A DNA stretch of 37,149 bases from Campylobacterota bacterium (GCA_023379705.1 JAMCPS010000097.1:1-37149); one strand, 5' to 3'. Positions 8,038-17,648 are shown, numbered from the stretch's first letter. Notes: a model not told the origin generated them from the letters alone. Numbers and translations: made by a program.

Positions 8038-8862
8038 GTGAACGTTGAAAACTACTTTATCAATGCTATGAGCCGCGGGAGTTCACATATCGGTGACGAT
8101 GGTGCCGTTGTGGGAGAGTGGATTTATAGCAAAGATATCTTCTTTGAGAATATTCATTTTAAACGTCAATGGCTTAGTGCTTATCAAATTGGTTATAAAG
8201 CGATGATTATTAATATTTCAGATGCTATTGCGATGAATGCACAGCCGTTGTATGCACTCGTAGGTGCTGCGATGCCTAAGGGCATGAGCTTGTTCGAGAT
8301 GGATGAATTAGCACGCGGCATGCGTGAATGTGCCTCCCAGTTTGGTATTGAGATTATTGGCGGTGATACGATTGCCAACAGTAAGCTTGATCTTTCAATT
8401 ACCATCATTTCTAAGAGTAAAAATCCGTTGTTGCGTCAGGGGCTAAAAGCTGGTGATGTGATTGCACATACCGGTAATATTGGAAAATCATTACGTCATC
8501 TACGCTATTTGATGGCAGGTGGAAAGGTGAATACCAAGAGCCGCTTTGTTCGTCCTGTATTGCGAAATACGTTTATAAGCAAAGTCCGACCTTTTTTACG
8601 TTGCGGCATGGATCTTTCCGATGGTCTTTATAGTGATGTCGGCAAACTATGTAAAGCTAACCGTTGTGGAGTAATATGGGAAAAACGGTATTCAAAAGCC
8701 ACAGCATGCAGTGGAGAAGAGTATGAGATGCTTATTGCTTTTAACCCAAGCAAAGTGAAGGCAATTAAGCGTATTTCGAAATTAACACGAACCCCATTAA
8801 CGATTGTCGCACGTGCACGTCGTGGTAAGTTTATTAACCGCTGTAAAGCGCATCATTTTTAG
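8038..8862 (+). CDS. thiL: Thiamine-monophosphate kinase
   Basis: The 274-residue protein has the ThiL signatures IGDDGAV (Asp20-Asp21), NISDAIAMNAQP, IIGGDT and GMDLSDGL, which bind Mg-ATP and thiamine phosphate in the PurM-like fold. It makes thiamine diphosphate from the monophosphate. It is shorter than the ~320 residues of the E. coli enzyme, mainly in the C-terminal half, as in other Campylobacterota. The start is a GTG with a weak AGGG 6 bases upstream; no better start is seen. The thiL-truD order also occurs in Campylobacter jejuni. truD starts 10 bases downstream. Confidence 0.88.
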   Translation: MNVENYFINAMSRGSSHIGDDGAVVGEWIYSKDIFFENIHFKRQWLSAYQIGYKAMIINISDAIAMNAQPLYALVGAAMPKGMSLFEMDELARGMRECASQFGIEIIGGDTIANSKLDLSITIISKSKNPLLRQGLKAGDVIAHTGNIGKSLRHLRYLMAGGKVNTKSRFVRPVLRNTFISKVRPFLRCGMDLSDGLYSDVGKLCKANRCGVIWEKRYSKATACSGEEYEMLIAFNPSKVKAIKRISKLTRTPLTIVARARRGKFINRCKAHHF

Positions 8863-8872
8863 GGAGTTACCT

Positions 8873-9964
8873 ATGAACCGTCATTATTATTTACCGCATA
8901 GCCCAATCGAATTCCATTTCCGTCAATCAGCACGTGATTTCGTAGTCGATGAAATACCGTTGTATCCGTTTAGCGGAGAGGGGGAACATTTGGTTCTCCA
9001 TGTGCGCAAAAAGAACCTCACGACATGGCAGATGCTTGATATTTTTGCCAAGCATTTGAATATCAAAAGCCGTGACATCGGTTATGCAGGGATGAAAGAT
9101 AAAAATGCCCAAACCAAGCAGTACATTTCGATTCCTAAAAAGTGTGAACCGTTGTTGGAGAATTTCGAGCATGAGGGGATAAAGATCTTAGAGCGGCAGT
9201 ATCACAACAATAAAATTCGCATGGGTCATCTCAAAGGAAACCGCTTTTTTATCCGTTTAAAAAAAGTGAATCCAACGTCAGCGTATAAGATTCAAGAAGC
9301 ACTTAAAATGATCAAAAAAAATGGGATGCCCAACTATTTCGGGTTTCAACGTTTTGGACGCGATGGTGAAAATTACCTCAAGGGCAAAGCGATTTTAGAG
9401 GGGACACTCAAAGAGAAGAACCGTAAGATGCATCAGTTTTACGTCAACTCGTACCAAAGCTATCTTTTTAACGCGTGGCTGAGCCGTCGTATAGAAATTT
9501 CAAAATTAGTGGAAGCATTCACTCTTGATGAGCTTCATGTGGCGCTTGAAATGGACAAAGCTGAACTGGAAACGATGAAAAAACAGCCTCATCCGTTCAA
9601 ACTGATTCACGGGGATGTGATGATGCATTATCCGTATGGAAAGCTGTTCCATTACGAGAGCGAAGAGGAAGTAGAGCGTTTTAATAAACATGATATTTCG
9701 GTGAGTGGATTGCTCAGCGGAAAACGTGCTACAAGAGCCGTAGGTCTTGCAGGAGAAATTGAAGCAAAATTTGACACAATCGAAGAGGGCATCGACGGGG
9801 CACGCCGTTACGGCTGGGTATATCCGGAAGAGGTCGAGGGGGAATACAAAGAGAATGAGGCATGGTTTGAGCTTCATTTTACTCTTCCAAAAGGGTGTTA
9901 CGCGACGGTATTGATCGAAGAGATCGCCAAGCGTGAAATTCAATCAGATGAGGAACAAGAGTAG
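8873..9964 (+). CDS. truD: tRNA pseudouridine(13) synthase TruD
   Basis: The 363-residue protein contains GYAGMKDKNAQTKQ with the catalytic aspartate (Asp76), NYFGFQRFGRDG and YVNSYQSYLFN, the standard TruD motifs. It converts U13 of tRNA(Glu) to pseudouridine. The start was set at 8873 because AGGGAG lies 7 bases upstream; an in-frame earlier codon at 8804 is inside thiL and lacks a site. The middle segment is compact, giving a protein close to the usual ~350 residues. It is followed immediately by psd. Confidence 0.93.
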   Translation: MNRHYYLPHSPIEFHFRQSARDFVVDEIPLYPFSGEGEHLVLHVRKKNLTTWQMLDIFAKHLNIKSRDIGYAGMKDKNAQTKQYISIPKKCEPLLENFEHEGIKILERQYHNNKIRMGHLKGNRFFIRLKKVNPTSAYKIQEALKMIKKNGMPNYFGFQRFGRDGENYLKGKAILEGTLKEKNRKMHQFYVNSYQSYLFNAWLSRRIEISKLVEAFTLDELHVALEMDKAELETMKKQPHPFKLIHGDVMMHYPYGKLFHYESEEEVERFNKHDISVSGLLSGKRATRAVGLAGEIEAKFDTIEEGIDGARRYGWVYPEEVEGEYKENEAWFELHFTLPKGCYATVLIEEIAKREIQSDEEQE

Positions 9965-9965
9965 T

Positions 9966-10781
9966 ATGAAGCAACATTTTACGTCGGCATTATCGCAAGG
10001 CTTTGGTCGTTTTGCATCCAAACATCATAATCCTAAATTTCAGAATTTTATCAATAACACGTATGTGCGAATGATGGGATTGGACATGAGCGAATTTAAA
10101 TCACCCGATAGTTATGAAAGTTTGAATGAGCTGTTTACGCGCCATTTTGTCACTATGCGTACCTTTTCAACCCAAACTAATGAAGTGATTAGTCCATGTG
10201 ATTCTCTCATTACCGAATGGGGAATGATAGAAGAAACCAGAGCTTTACAGATTAAAGGGATGAGTTACGATGTGAATGCCTTTTTGGGAGAGGATATCAA
10301 TGAAGTCTCCAAAGAGGCAATTCGTGATGGCTCCTATGTGAACTTTTACCTTTCTCCACGTGATTATCATCGTTATCATGCACCGCTGGATATGCAGGTA
10401 ATCAAAGCGGTTCATATCCCAGGAAAACTCTATCCCGTCAATATCCCAACGCTAAAAAATAAAGTGGATTTGTTCATCGAAAATGAGCGTGTTGTTTTGG
10501 AGTGCTTGAGTCATGAGGGCAAACGGTTCTTTTTGGTCTTGGTTGGGGCGCTGAATGTTGGAAAAATGGAAGTTGCTTTTGAACCTAAGATACAAACCAA
10601 TACGACACTAATTCCCTCAGTCTATGAGTATGAAAACCTTCATCTTGCAAAAGGGGATGATTTTGGATGCTTCAAAATGGGGTCAACCATCATCATGTTA
10701 TGCGAAAAAGAGATGTGCGAGTGGAATATAAAAACGGGTGAGAGCGTCCGATTTGGCCAAACCATCGCTAGAATTGTCTGA
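9966..10781 (+). CDS. psd: Phosphatidylserine decarboxylase proenzyme
   Basis: The 271-residue protein has the family core YLSPRDYHRYHAP and the self-cleavage motif GST near the C-terminus, with Ser240 expected to become the pyruvoyl group of the small alpha chain. It makes phosphatidylethanolamine at the membrane. The ATG at 9966 is one base after the truD stop; in-frame GTG at 9933 and ATG at 9948 lie inside truD and are less likely. The C-terminal stop abuts the stop of the convergent gene at 10782 with no base between. Confidence 0.92.
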   Translation: MKQHFTSALSQGFGRFASKHHNPKFQNFINNTYVRMMGLDMSEFKSPDSYESLNELFTRHFVTMRTFSTQTNEVISPCDSLITEWGMIEETRALQIKGMSYDVNAFLGEDINEVSKEAIRDGSYVNFYLSPRDYHRYHAPLDMQVIKAVHIPGKLYPVNIPTLKNKVDLFIENERVVLECLSHEGKRFFLVLVGALNVGKMEVAFEPKIQTNTTLIPSVYEYENLHLAKGDDFGCFKMGSTIIMLCEKEMCEWNIKTGESVRFGQTIARIV

Positions 10782-11390
10782 TTAACGGTTACCTTCAATT
10801 TTGAGTTGAACAACTAAGTGTCCTTTTTCCTCATGGATATCTATGGTGCTGTCAAGTGATGGATGCATTGCATGCAAAGCACCCTGTGCTGAGTGTAGAA
10901 CATGAAGAAATTTGGGGTACATCGGAGTAGTAATATATTGTATGCCACTTTGTTTGATGATTGATGCTAACAATTCGACAGCTGTATAATAGATGCTTTT
11001 GTTGATTGACCGTTGAATACGGTAAGGGCGTAAAATTTCAAGATTTTTTTTGAGTACGTCTCTCTCTGCTTCGTTTAGGATAGGATTAGATTGTGCTCGT
11101 TTGATGTCATTATCAATTTCTTCTGTTGTTTTAGCAACCCAATATTCAACCTGCTCATCGAGATTTGAGTAGCGTTTACGTATCAATTCCAATAAAATAT
11201 TTGCATTCAGCGGTTTATTTCCAGTTTCTACGACATAACGCTGATCGTTAGCATATTCATGTTCCAATGCTTCTATGAGCTCTACTAAGATACTTAAATA
11301 GACAAATTTATCTTCTTTACTGTTATCAAAACTGATACCTGATGAAGAAAATAAAGCTTTTGGTCCTACGTATTTAAGCACTATATCCAT
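10782..11390 (-). CDS. Conserved-looking protein of unknown function
   Basis: A 202-residue soluble protein that I do not recognise. It begins MDIVLKYVGPKALFSSSGISFD and is mostly predicted helix, rich in charged residues in the middle (EEIDNDIKRAQSN, ERDVLKKNLEIL), and ends in alternating beta-like residues (HLVVQLKIEG). No signal peptide, membrane segment or metal motif is visible. It follows the ferredoxin gene by 135 bases and has its own candidate -10 at 11426-11431, so it may be expressed alone. It is convergent with psd with zero spacing. Confidence 0.75.
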   Translation of the reverse strand: MDIVLKYVGPKALFSSSGISFDNSKEDKFVYLSILVELIEALEHEYANDQRYVVETGNKPLNANILLELIRKRYSNLDEQVEYWVAKTTEEIDNDIKRAQSNPILNEAERDVLKKNLEILRPYRIQRSINKSIYYTAVELLASIIKQSGIQYITTPMYPKFLHVLHSAQGALHAMHPSLDSTIDIHEEKGHLVVQLKIEGNR

Positions 11391-11425
11391 TGTTTTCCCT
11401 ATGTTATGCGTGAAGTTTCAAGTGC

Positions 11426-11431
11426 ATTATA
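11426..11431 (-). promoter_or_regulatory. -10 element for the unknown gene ending at 10782
   Basis: The minus strand reads TGA-TATAAT, an extended consensus -10, about 36 bases before the ATG at 11390. Confidence 0.5.
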
Positions 11432-11478
11432 TCACCATCAGCTACACATTGGAGTACAAATATCATAGATAATACATG

Positions 11479-11503
11479 TGGGCGAGGCATTTACCTACGC
11501 CCT
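11479..11503 (-). terminator. GC-rich hairpin after the ferredoxin gene
   Basis: On the minus strand, about 22 bases after the ferredoxin stop, GGGCGTAGG can pair with CCTCGCCC leaving one bulged T. There is no U-tract behind it, so termination is uncertain. Confidence 0.35.
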
Positions 11504-11525
11504 TAAAACGACTAAAAGCGAAGTT

Positions 11526-11879
11526 TTACTCGATGATAGACTCTACATTGCCGGCTTTTCTATCTTCCATAGAGACTTCTTCGCGATGTGGCTGGCTATT
11601 TGCTGCATGTTCTCCTAATTTATAGAGAGAATTTCCTTCAAAATGAGCACGATTGTCATCATCATAAGGGAGATCCCAAACGATACATCCATCTGTAGGA
11701 CAAGCAGCCTGACACGCTGGAGTTCCATGATCGCCTATACACTCAGTACAGGTTTCAGGGTGAACGTAATAGATATCTTCACCCGTTGGATTGTCATCAT
11801 CATTCACAATCGAATTGGTTGGACACTCATCTAGACATGCATCACATGAGATACACATATCGGTAATTCTAACTGCCAT
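11526..11879 (-). CDS. 2[4Fe-4S] ferredoxin, Alvin-type cysteine spacing
   Basis: The 117-residue acidic protein has CISCDACLDECP (Cys 9, 12, 15, 19) and a second motif with the long insert, CTECIGDHGTPACQAACP (Cys 44, 47, 56, 60), followed by Cys65. CxxC-x8-CxxxCP is the spacing of the Allochromatium vinosum-type low-potential ferredoxins, and the C-terminal extension is also typical. Similar proteins are annotated fdx in Campylobacter and Helicobacter. It likely supplies electrons to 2-oxoacid oxidoreductases or similar enzymes. AAAGGATC precedes the ATG. It lies 90 bases after ychF, far enough to have its own promoter. Confidence 0.9.
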   Translation of the reverse strand: MAVRITDMCISCDACLDECPTNSIVNDDDNPTGEDIYYVHPETCTECIGDHGTPACQAACPTDGCIVWDLPYDDDNRAHFEGNSLYKLGEHAANSQPHREEVSMEDRKAGNVESIIE

Positions 11880-11948
11880 TTTTGATCCTTTTTGTATAAA
11901 ATTTAAACGATGATATCTTCATGCATTTTAAAAGAGTGTTAAGTATTA

Positions 11949-11954
11949 TTTATA
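11949..11954 (-). promoter_or_regulatory. Possible -10 for the ferredoxin gene
   Basis: The 90 bases between ychF and the ferredoxin read TATAAATAAT on the minus strand about 70 bases before the start. This is a reasonable but unproven -10. Confidence 0.3.
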
Positions 11955-11969
11955 ATTCCTTGAAGCAGG

Positions 11970-13070
11970 TTAAACGTTAAATCTAAAGTGCATGACGTCA
12001 CCATCAGCGACAATATACTCTTTTCCCTCTAGGCGCATTTTACCAGCTTCTTTGGCTTTGTTTTCCCCACCGCAAGCGATGTAATCCTCATATCCAATCA
12101 CTTCGGCACGGATAAATCCTTTTTCAAAATCGTTGTGGATAACAGCAGCGGCTTTTGGTGCGGTACAGTTTTTTCGAATCGTCCATGCACGTACCTCTTT
12201 GACACCTGCGGTGAAGTAACTCATGAGTCCGAGTTTGTCAAATCCTTTTCGAACGATTTGCTCCAATCCTGACTCTTCGACACCCATATCGCGTAAAAAT
12301 TCGTTACGCTCATCTTCTTCGAGACCGACAAGCTCTTCCTCGATTTTTGCGCACAGTTTGATCACTTCGCATCCGTGTTTTTCGGCATGGGCGCGTAGTC
12401 TTGTGACGAATTCATTGTCTTCGCTCATTCCGTCTTCGTCTACATTGGCACCGTACATGATCTCTTTTGCACTCAAAAGACGCACTTCGCCATTGAGCTT
12501 TTCAAACATTTCACTGTCCGCTTTTGGGAAGTTGCGTGCAAGATTTCCTTCGGCAAGGAATTCAGCTAACTCTTCGGCAAATACCACCATTGCTGCGGCA
12601 TCTTTTTCATTTTTGGCTTGTTTTTTGAGACGTTCGATACGGTTAGTGAGTACTTCGATATCGGCAAAAATAAGTTCATTTTCGATGATTTCAACGTCCA
12701 ATAACGGATCGATACGTCCTTCGGTATGAACAATATTCTCATCTTCAAAACAACGAACAATTTGCAAGATAACTTCTGTTTCACGGATATTGGACAGAAA
12801 TTTATTTCCCAGTCCCTCCCCCTTGCTTGCACCCTTGACAAGACCTGCGATATCGACAAAGTCAAGTGTTGAGTATTGTACACGTTCTGGTTTGACGATT
12901 TTTACGAGTTCGTCAATACGTGCATCGGGTACGGGTACGGTTGCCTTGTTAGGTTCGATGGTACAAAACGGATAGTTGGCAGCTTCTGCATTTTGTGCTT
13001 TGGTAAGCGCATTAAACGTGGTTGATTTTCCGACATTCGGTAGTCCTACGAGTCCGATTGATAATCCCAT
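11970..13070 (-). CDS. ychF: Redox-regulated ATPase/GTPase YchF (Obg family)
   Basis: The 366-residue protein carries the P-loop GLPNVGKST (10-17 region), the switch segment DIAGLVKGASKGEGLGNKFL and the C-terminal TGS-like domain (WTIRKNCTAPKAAAVIHNDFEKGF, ending HFRFNV). YchF binds ATP more readily than GTP and associates with ribosomes. The start is at 13070, where the pepA stop and this ATG share a base (TAATG); longer in-frame extensions lie in pepA. pepA-ychF adjacency is also seen in Campylobacter. It is the last gene of the ten-gene run. Confidence 0.95.
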   Translation of the reverse strand: MGLSIGLVGLPNVGKSTTFNALTKAQNAEAANYPFCTIEPNKATVPVPDARIDELVKIVKPERVQYSTLDFVDIAGLVKGASKGEGLGNKFLSNIRETEVILQIVRCFEDENIVHTEGRIDPLLDVEIIENELIFADIEVLTNRIERLKKQAKNEKDAAAMVVFAEELAEFLAEGNLARNFPKADSEMFEKLNGEVRLLSAKEIMYGANVDEDGMSEDNEFVTRLRAHAEKHGCEVIKLCAKIEEELVGLEEDERNEFLRDMGVEESGLEQIVRKGFDKLGLMSYFTAGVKEVRAWTIRKNCTAPKAAAVIHNDFEKGFIRAEVIGYEDYIACGGENKAKEAGKMRLEGKEYIVADGDVMHFRFNV

Positions 13071-14515
13071 TAATTGTTTCCTTGTTGTTGTAATTTTAAT
13101 AGCCACTGAAGCGTCATACGTACTCCTGCACCCGTGCCGCCATAGGTATGAACATCCCATGCGCTCTCGGTATAGGCAGAACCTGCGATGTCAAAGTGGA
13201 CCCATTTTTGTTTCATGTCTTCATCGATGAAGTTGTCTAGGAACAGGGCAGCAGTTATCGCTCCGCCATACGGTTTTGAAGAGACGTTGCACACATCGGC
13301 AAGATCACTTTTGATCAGTTTTTTGAGATGGCGGTTGAATGGTAAGATACCGCAGTATTCACCGCTTTGCTCTGCCGCACTCAGCCATTCTTGTTTGAGT
13401 GCTTCATTATGTCCCATAACGCCTGTTGTGTAGGGTCCAAGAGCGACCATGCACGCACCTGTGAGGGTTGCGTAGTCGAAGATGAAATCTGCTTTGATCT
13501 TTTCTTGGGCATAGCCTAAAACATCGGCAAGGACTAGGCGCCCTTCGGCATCGGTGTTACGTACTTCGATCGTTTTGCCGTTTTTGGCTACGAGGACATC
13601 ATCGGGCTTGTACGCATTTCCGCCGATCATGTTTTCAACAGCTCCCACAAATGCATGAACTTCAATGTCCAGTTTGAGCTCACTGACCGCTTTGATGATA
13701 CCCATGACGGCACATCCGCCTGCTTTGTCCATTTTCATCGTGACCATGGAGGCTGCGGCTTTGAGGCTCAAACCGCCGCTGTCATAGGTGAGCCCTTTAC
13801 CTACTAGGGTGATTATTTTTTTCGGATTTTTAGGCTTATAGGACAAATGAATGAGTCGCGGAGGATTAATGGAAGCGCGTCCGACGCTCAGCATCGCATC
13901 CATCTTTTCACTTTCGAGACCGTTAACATCGAGAATGGTGCAGTCAAGATTATTTGTTTTAGAAAGAGAATCGGCGGTAACAGCCATCCCTTGCGGTGTC
14001 ATGTCGTAGGGAGTTTGATTCACCAAATCACGTACGAAGTTCGTTGCATTTGCAATAATAAGAGTTTCCTCAAGAATAGAGGTTAAGGTGTCTGCATTTA
14101 AAGAGGTATTGTCAACATTTTCAGTTGAAAAAACAACCTCTTTAAGAGAAGTTGCTTTTGGCTGTGATTTGTAGCTGTTAAACTGATAACTTCCTAAAAT
14201 AGCACCCTCGATTAGTGATTTAAAGAGATTTTCTCCGTACTGAGAGAGTTTCATTGATACATAGCCGTAGTTCATTGCGGTTTTAATGGTTGTGGCCATG
14301 GCACTTCGAAGGTTTTCATGGCTTATGTCACTGATTCCGCAAATTAAAAGACGGTGCTCATGAAGAGGGCATAGCTGCTCTTGTTCTGCTTTGAACCCTG
14401 CTTGGGTTAACAGACCCTTATGGGAGTGGGTTTCAAGCTGTGCTGCTGTTAAAAATTCCAAAGTGAGATCAGTTTGGATTAGTTCAAGGGGTTGGTTTGC
14501 TAGTTTGACGTTCAC
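13070..14515 (-). CDS. pepA: Leucyl aminopeptidase (M17)
   Basis: The 481-residue protein has the M17 signature NTDAEGRLVLADVL and upstream metal-ligand segment VGKGLTYDSGGLSLK, both intact, plus KMDKAGGCAVMG. It cleaves N-terminal residues from peptides using two divalent metals. The GTG start has GGAGAA 5 bases upstream and overlaps the end of the DedA-like gene by 32 bases. The stop overlaps the ychF start by one base, indicating coupled translation. Confidence 0.95.
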   Translation of the reverse strand: MNVKLANQPLELIQTDLTLEFLTAAQLETHSHKGLLTQAGFKAEQEQLCPLHEHRLLICGISDISHENLRSAMATTIKTAMNYGYVSMKLSQYGENLFKSLIEGAILGSYQFNSYKSQPKATSLKEVVFSTENVDNTSLNADTLTSILEETLIIANATNFVRDLVNQTPYDMTPQGMAVTADSLSKTNNLDCTILDVNGLESEKMDAMLSVGRASINPPRLIHLSYKPKNPKKIITLVGKGLTYDSGGLSLKAAASMVTMKMDKAGGCAVMGIIKAVSELKLDIEVHAFVGAVENMIGGNAYKPDDVLVAKNGKTIEVRNTDAEGRLVLADVLGYAQEKIKADFIFDYATLTGACMVALGPYTTGVMGHNEALKQEWLSAAEQSGEYCGILPFNRHLKKLIKSDLADVCNVSSKPYGGAITAALFLDNFIDEDMKQKWVHFDIAGSAYTESAWDVHTYGGTGAGVRMTLQWLLKLQQQGNN

Positions 14516-15089
14516 GGCGTTTCTCCAATAGATTGTTTTCTATACGTTTAAAGATTAAGCTAATGGAAGCAAAAATGGTTATCACCAGTGGAATAGCGAG
14601 ATACCAATGAGATTTTATCCATGCTAATATTGTTAACAATTGTGCACCGAAATAATAGGCCGGGACAATAGTAAGTGCTGCCCAAAAAAGAGCACTAACC
14701 ATGTTGATAATGGCAAATTGGCGTCCTGAATATTTGGTTAAGCCTATGGCCATTGGGATAACGGTACGCATTCCGTACATGTAGCGTTGAACAAAAATCA
14801 ATGGCCATCCGTATTTTTTCAGTAATAGATGCGCAATTGCAAATTTGCGACGCTGAGATCGAAGTTTGTCATGAATGTATTTTTTATTATAGCGCCCGAT
14901 GTAAAAATAAATTTGGTCCCCTACAAATCCGCCCAAAGCACCTATAAGGATCGCAACAAATAAATTCATATCACCCGTATGGGACATAATTCCGGCCATG
15001 ACGAGCCCCAATTCACCCTCAAGGATACTCCAAGCAAAGAGGACAATATAGCCGTATTCTTTAAGCCATTCTAAAAATAGATGTTCCAC
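14484..15089 (-). CDS. DedA family membrane protein
   Basis: The 201-residue protein has four to five membrane segments and the DedA motifs GGFVGDQIYFYIGR and FVQRYMYGMRTVIPMAIGLTK, where conserved charged and proline residues sit in re-entrant loops. DedA proteins take part in lipid carrier or phospholipid recycling across the inner membrane; the exact substrate here is unknown. Start is a GTG with AAGG 8 bases upstream, 12 bases after the trpB stop. The end is basic (KRRERQ), likely cytoplasmic. Confidence 0.9.
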   Translation of the reverse strand: MEHLFLEWLKEYGYIVLFAWSILEGELGLVMAGIMSHTGDMNLFVAILIGALGGFVGDQIYFYIGRYNKKYIHDKLRSQRRKFAIAHLLLKKYGWPLIFVQRYMYGMRTVIPMAIGLTKYSGRQFAIINMVSALFWAALTIVPAYYFGAQLLTILAWIKSHWYLAIPLVITIFASISLIFKRIENNLLEKRRERQTSKPTP

Positions 15090-15101
15090 TAGTAACCTTA
15101 A

Positions 15102-16298
15102 TTAATCAAATTTGAGCAGTTCTTTTGCTTGTATCATGTCTTTATCCCCACGTCCGGAAATATTGACAATGATGGTTTTCCCTTTAATATTATCCATTTT
15201 CTTTAGATAGGCTACTGCATGAGCCGATTCAAATGCGGGGATAATGCCTTCTGCACGGCTGAGCCATACAAAAGCATCCATAGCTTCTTGGTCAGTAATA
15301 TTGTCATACTGTACCGTCTCATTTTCTTTATGAAAAGCATGCTCAGGCCCGATGCCAGGGTAATCTAAACCTGCCGAAATAGAGTGAGCTTCGAGAATTT
15401 GTCCATCGTTATCTTGGAGTAAATAGCTCATTTGTCCATGAAGTACACCTGGACGTCCTTTTTCCAAAGAACAGCCGTGTTTATCCGTTTCAATGCCAAG
15501 CCCACCTGCTTCAATACCGATGCATTGAACTTCTTTGTCTTCTAGAAAATGTTGAAAGGTTCCGATTGCATTAGAACCTCCACCAATGCAAGCGATAACG
15601 TAATCAGGAAGTTTTCCCTCTTTTTCCAAAATTTGTGCTCGAGCTTCATAACCGATTATTGCTTGAAAGTCTCGTACCATCATAGGGTAGGGGTGGGGTC
15701 CTGCAACGGTGCCGATAATGTAAAAAGTGTCACGTGCATGCGTTACCCAGTGGCGTATGGCATCGTTCATTGCATCTTTCAGTGTCTTGGAACCGCTTTG
15801 CACCGCATGAACTTTTGCTCCTAAGAGCTTCATGCGAAAAACATTCAATTCTTGACGTGCTACGTCTTTAGCCCCCATGAAGATTTCACATTCAAGCCCA
15901 AGAAGTGCGGATATGGTAGCGGTTGCAACGCCGTGCTGTCCTGCTCCTGTTTCAGCGATGACTTTTTTCTTTCCCAATCTTTTTGCCATGAGCCCCTGTG
16001 CGATGACATTGTTGACTTTGTGGGCACCTGTGTGATTTAAATCTTCCCGTTTCAGATAGATTTTCGCCCCTAATTCTTCTGAAAGATTAGCCGCATAATA
16101 CAAGGGGCTGGGACGACCAACGTAATCGGTGAGATAACCGTCTACTTCTGCCCAAAAAGTTTCATCAAAACGGATTTCTTCATATGCTTTTTCAAGCTCC
16201 AATAAGGCGGGCATTAGAGTTTCAGGAACATACCGCCCTCCGAAAATACCAAAATGGCCATTTTGGGGATCGAATTTTGAGGGTGAAGGAATGTACAT
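15102..16298 (-). CDS. trpB: Tryptophan synthase beta chain
   Basis: The 398-residue protein has the PLP lysine motif [11 protein letters not shown], the phosphate cradle GGGSNAIG and the sequence [13 protein letters not shown] of TrpB. It condenses indole and serine to tryptophan. The start is the ATG at 16298, which shares a base with the apt stop (TGATG). Length and the N-terminal [12 protein letters not shown] fit the standard TrpB1 form that pairs with TrpA. No trpA or other trp gene is next to it; it sits between apt and dedA. Confidence 0.96.
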   Translation of the reverse strand: MYIPSPSKFDPQNGHFGIFGGRYVPETLMPALLELEKAYEEIRFDETFWAEVDGYLTDYVGRPSPLYYAANLSEELGAKIYLKREDLNHTGAHKVNNVIAQGLMAKRLGKKKVIAETGAGQHGVATATISALLGLECEIFMGAKDVARQELNVFRMKLLGAKVHAVQSGSKTLKDAMNDAIRHWVTHARDTFYIIGTVAGPHPYPMMVRDFQAIIGYEARAQILEKEGKLPDYVIACIGGGSNAIGTFQHFLEDKEVQCIGIEAGGLGIETDKHGCSLEKGRPGVLHGQMSYLLQDNDGQILEAHSISAGLDYPGIGPEHAFHKENETVQYDNITDQEAMDAFVWLSRAEGIIPAFESAHAVAYLKKMDNIKGKTIIVNISGRGDKDMIQAKELLKFD

Positions 16299-16846
16299 CA
16301 ATCAACTCCGATAACAGTATATATATCAACAACTTCTGCTAATTTTGATTGACCTTCTAAAAAATCAAGACCCATGATAAAGCAGGCTTCGACGCACGTT
16401 GCTCCGACTTTATTGATTAAACTTGCAGCAGCAAAGGCAGTTCCCCCAGTTGCAATCAAATCATCGATGAGTAAGACTTTTGGATTTTGGACATTACTGA
16501 ATGCGTCAATATGGACTTCCACTTCATCAACTCCGTATTCAAGTGCGTACTTTTCAGAGACAGTTGTGTATGGAAGTTTCCCTTTTTTACGAATAGGAAC
16601 AAATCCTACGCCCAGCATCTGCGCCAGTGCAGCACCAAAAATAAAACCTCTAGCGTCGATACCAGCGATATGCGTTAGATTATAGGTTGTGTATCGGTCA
16701 TGAAGATGTTTCATCAACAGGGCATACGCATTCTTATCAGAAAGTAATGTCGTAATGTCTTTAAAAACAATTCCCGGTTTTGGAAAATCGTGTATGTCAC
16801 GAATAGAATCCATTAAAATGGCTTTGTCCTGTGCGCTTAAAGTCAT
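16298..16846 (-). CDS. apt: Adenine phosphoribosyltransferase
   Basis: The 182-residue protein has the PRPP-binding motif [14 protein letters not shown] and the Apt N-terminal segment [16 protein letters not shown]. It salvages adenine to AMP. Length is standard. The stop overlaps the trpB start by one base, and the start lies 18 bases after the coiled-coil gene. Confidence 0.95.
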   Translation of the reverse strand: MTLSAQDKAILMDSIRDIHDFPKPGIVFKDITTLLSDKNAYALLMKHLHDRYTTYNLTHIAGIDARGFIFGAALAQMLGVGFVPIRKKGKLPYTTVSEKYALEYGVDEVEVHIDAFSNVQNPKVLLIDDLIATGGTAFAAASLINKVGATCVEACFIMGLDFLEGQSKLAEVVDIYTVIGVD

Positions 16847-16864
16847 AAAAATCCTTAATTGAAA

Positions 16865-17197
16865 TTATATAAGTGCGTCAATACGCCCTTCGAGTTCTGC
16901 AATTTTATTTTGAAGGCGATCGGTATCGATACGGTACTTTGAATTACGTTGTTTAAGCGTTTTCACTTCGTTACGCAAATTGTTAAGTTCTTCACTAAGT
17001 ATGTCTACATTTCCAAGGGCCCGCTGCAATTGGATTTGATATTTTCGTATCAATATTTCCGCTTCTCGAAGGGTCAGTTTCATCATTTCGCTTGTGCGTT
17101 GTTCTTTGACGGTAATACTGCGAAAGTAGAACATTTTAACCAAGAAAAAGAGAGCTCCCAAGGTAACAACCGTGAGCAATGACCACTCAAGAAACAT
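16865..17197 (-). CDS. Small membrane-anchored coiled-coil protein, unknown function
   Basis: This 110-residue protein has one N-terminal membrane segment (about residues 5-24) and then a basic patch and a long heptad-rich helix (SEELNNLRNEVKTLKQRN... LQNKIAELEGRIDALI). I do not recognise a named family. Such a layout fits a membrane-tethered scaffold, but no function can be claimed. It lies 3 bases after rpiB and 18 bases before apt, so it is clearly co-transcribed with them. Confidence 0.75.
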   Translation of the reverse strand: MFLEWSLLTVVTLGALFFLVKMFYFRSITVKEQRTSEMMKLTLREAEILIRKYQIQLQRALGNVDILSEELNNLRNEVKTLKQRNSKYRIDTDRLQNKIAELEGRIDALI

Positions 17198-17200
17198 CCA

Positions 17201-17638
17201 TTATCCTTTGATCGATTCGATTTTTTCCACTCGACCGCAATGTCGACCTGCTTTAAATTTACCTGCAATCCAAGCATCTAAAATGGATTCGGCAACTCCC
17301 TGTCCCACGATGCGCTCTCCAAAACACAATACATTGGCATCGTTATGCCCACGTGCGACAGTAGCGGTATAGGCATCATGGCACAATGCCGCACGGATGC
17401 CGTGGAAACGATTGGCAGCCATGGACATGCCGATACCTGAACCGCAGATGAGAATACCTTGTGCGTTAGCATCATTGAGGACGTGTTCACATACTTTTAT
17501 TGCGTAATCGGGATAGTCAACTCTCTCTTTCTCAAAGGGTCCAAGATCAACAACTTCATGCCCTTTGTTACGTAAAAGTTCAACGGTAAAGTTTTTTAGA
17601 TCAAGTCCTGCATGATCGGTTGCGATGTAAAATTTCAT
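17201..17638 (-). CDS. rpiB: Ribose-5-phosphate isomerase B
   Basis: The 145-residue protein begins FYIATDHAGLDLK and contains ILICGSGIGMSMAANRFHGIRAALCHDAYTA across several short family motifs, with the catalytic cysteine in CGSG. It interconverts ribose- and ribulose-5-phosphate in the pentose phosphate pathway. Length is standard for the LacA/RpiB family. It lies 10 bases after the M50 protease gene. Confidence 0.95.
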   Translation of the reverse strand: MKFYIATDHAGLDLKNFTVELLRNKGHEVVDLGPFEKERVDYPDYAIKVCEHVLNDANAQGILICGSGIGMSMAANRFHGIRAALCHDAYTATVARGHNDANVLCFGERIVGQGVAESILDAWIAGKFKAGRHCGRVEKIESIKG

Positions 17639-17648
17639 TCTTATCCTT

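Noticed and set aside
9506-9943. 145-codon open frame on - opposite truD
   Set aside because: Lies wholly within truD, Cys/Phe-rich translation and no start site.
12223-12729. 168-codon open frame on + opposite ychF
   Set aside because: Ser-rich shadow frame of a well-supported gene, no ribosome site.
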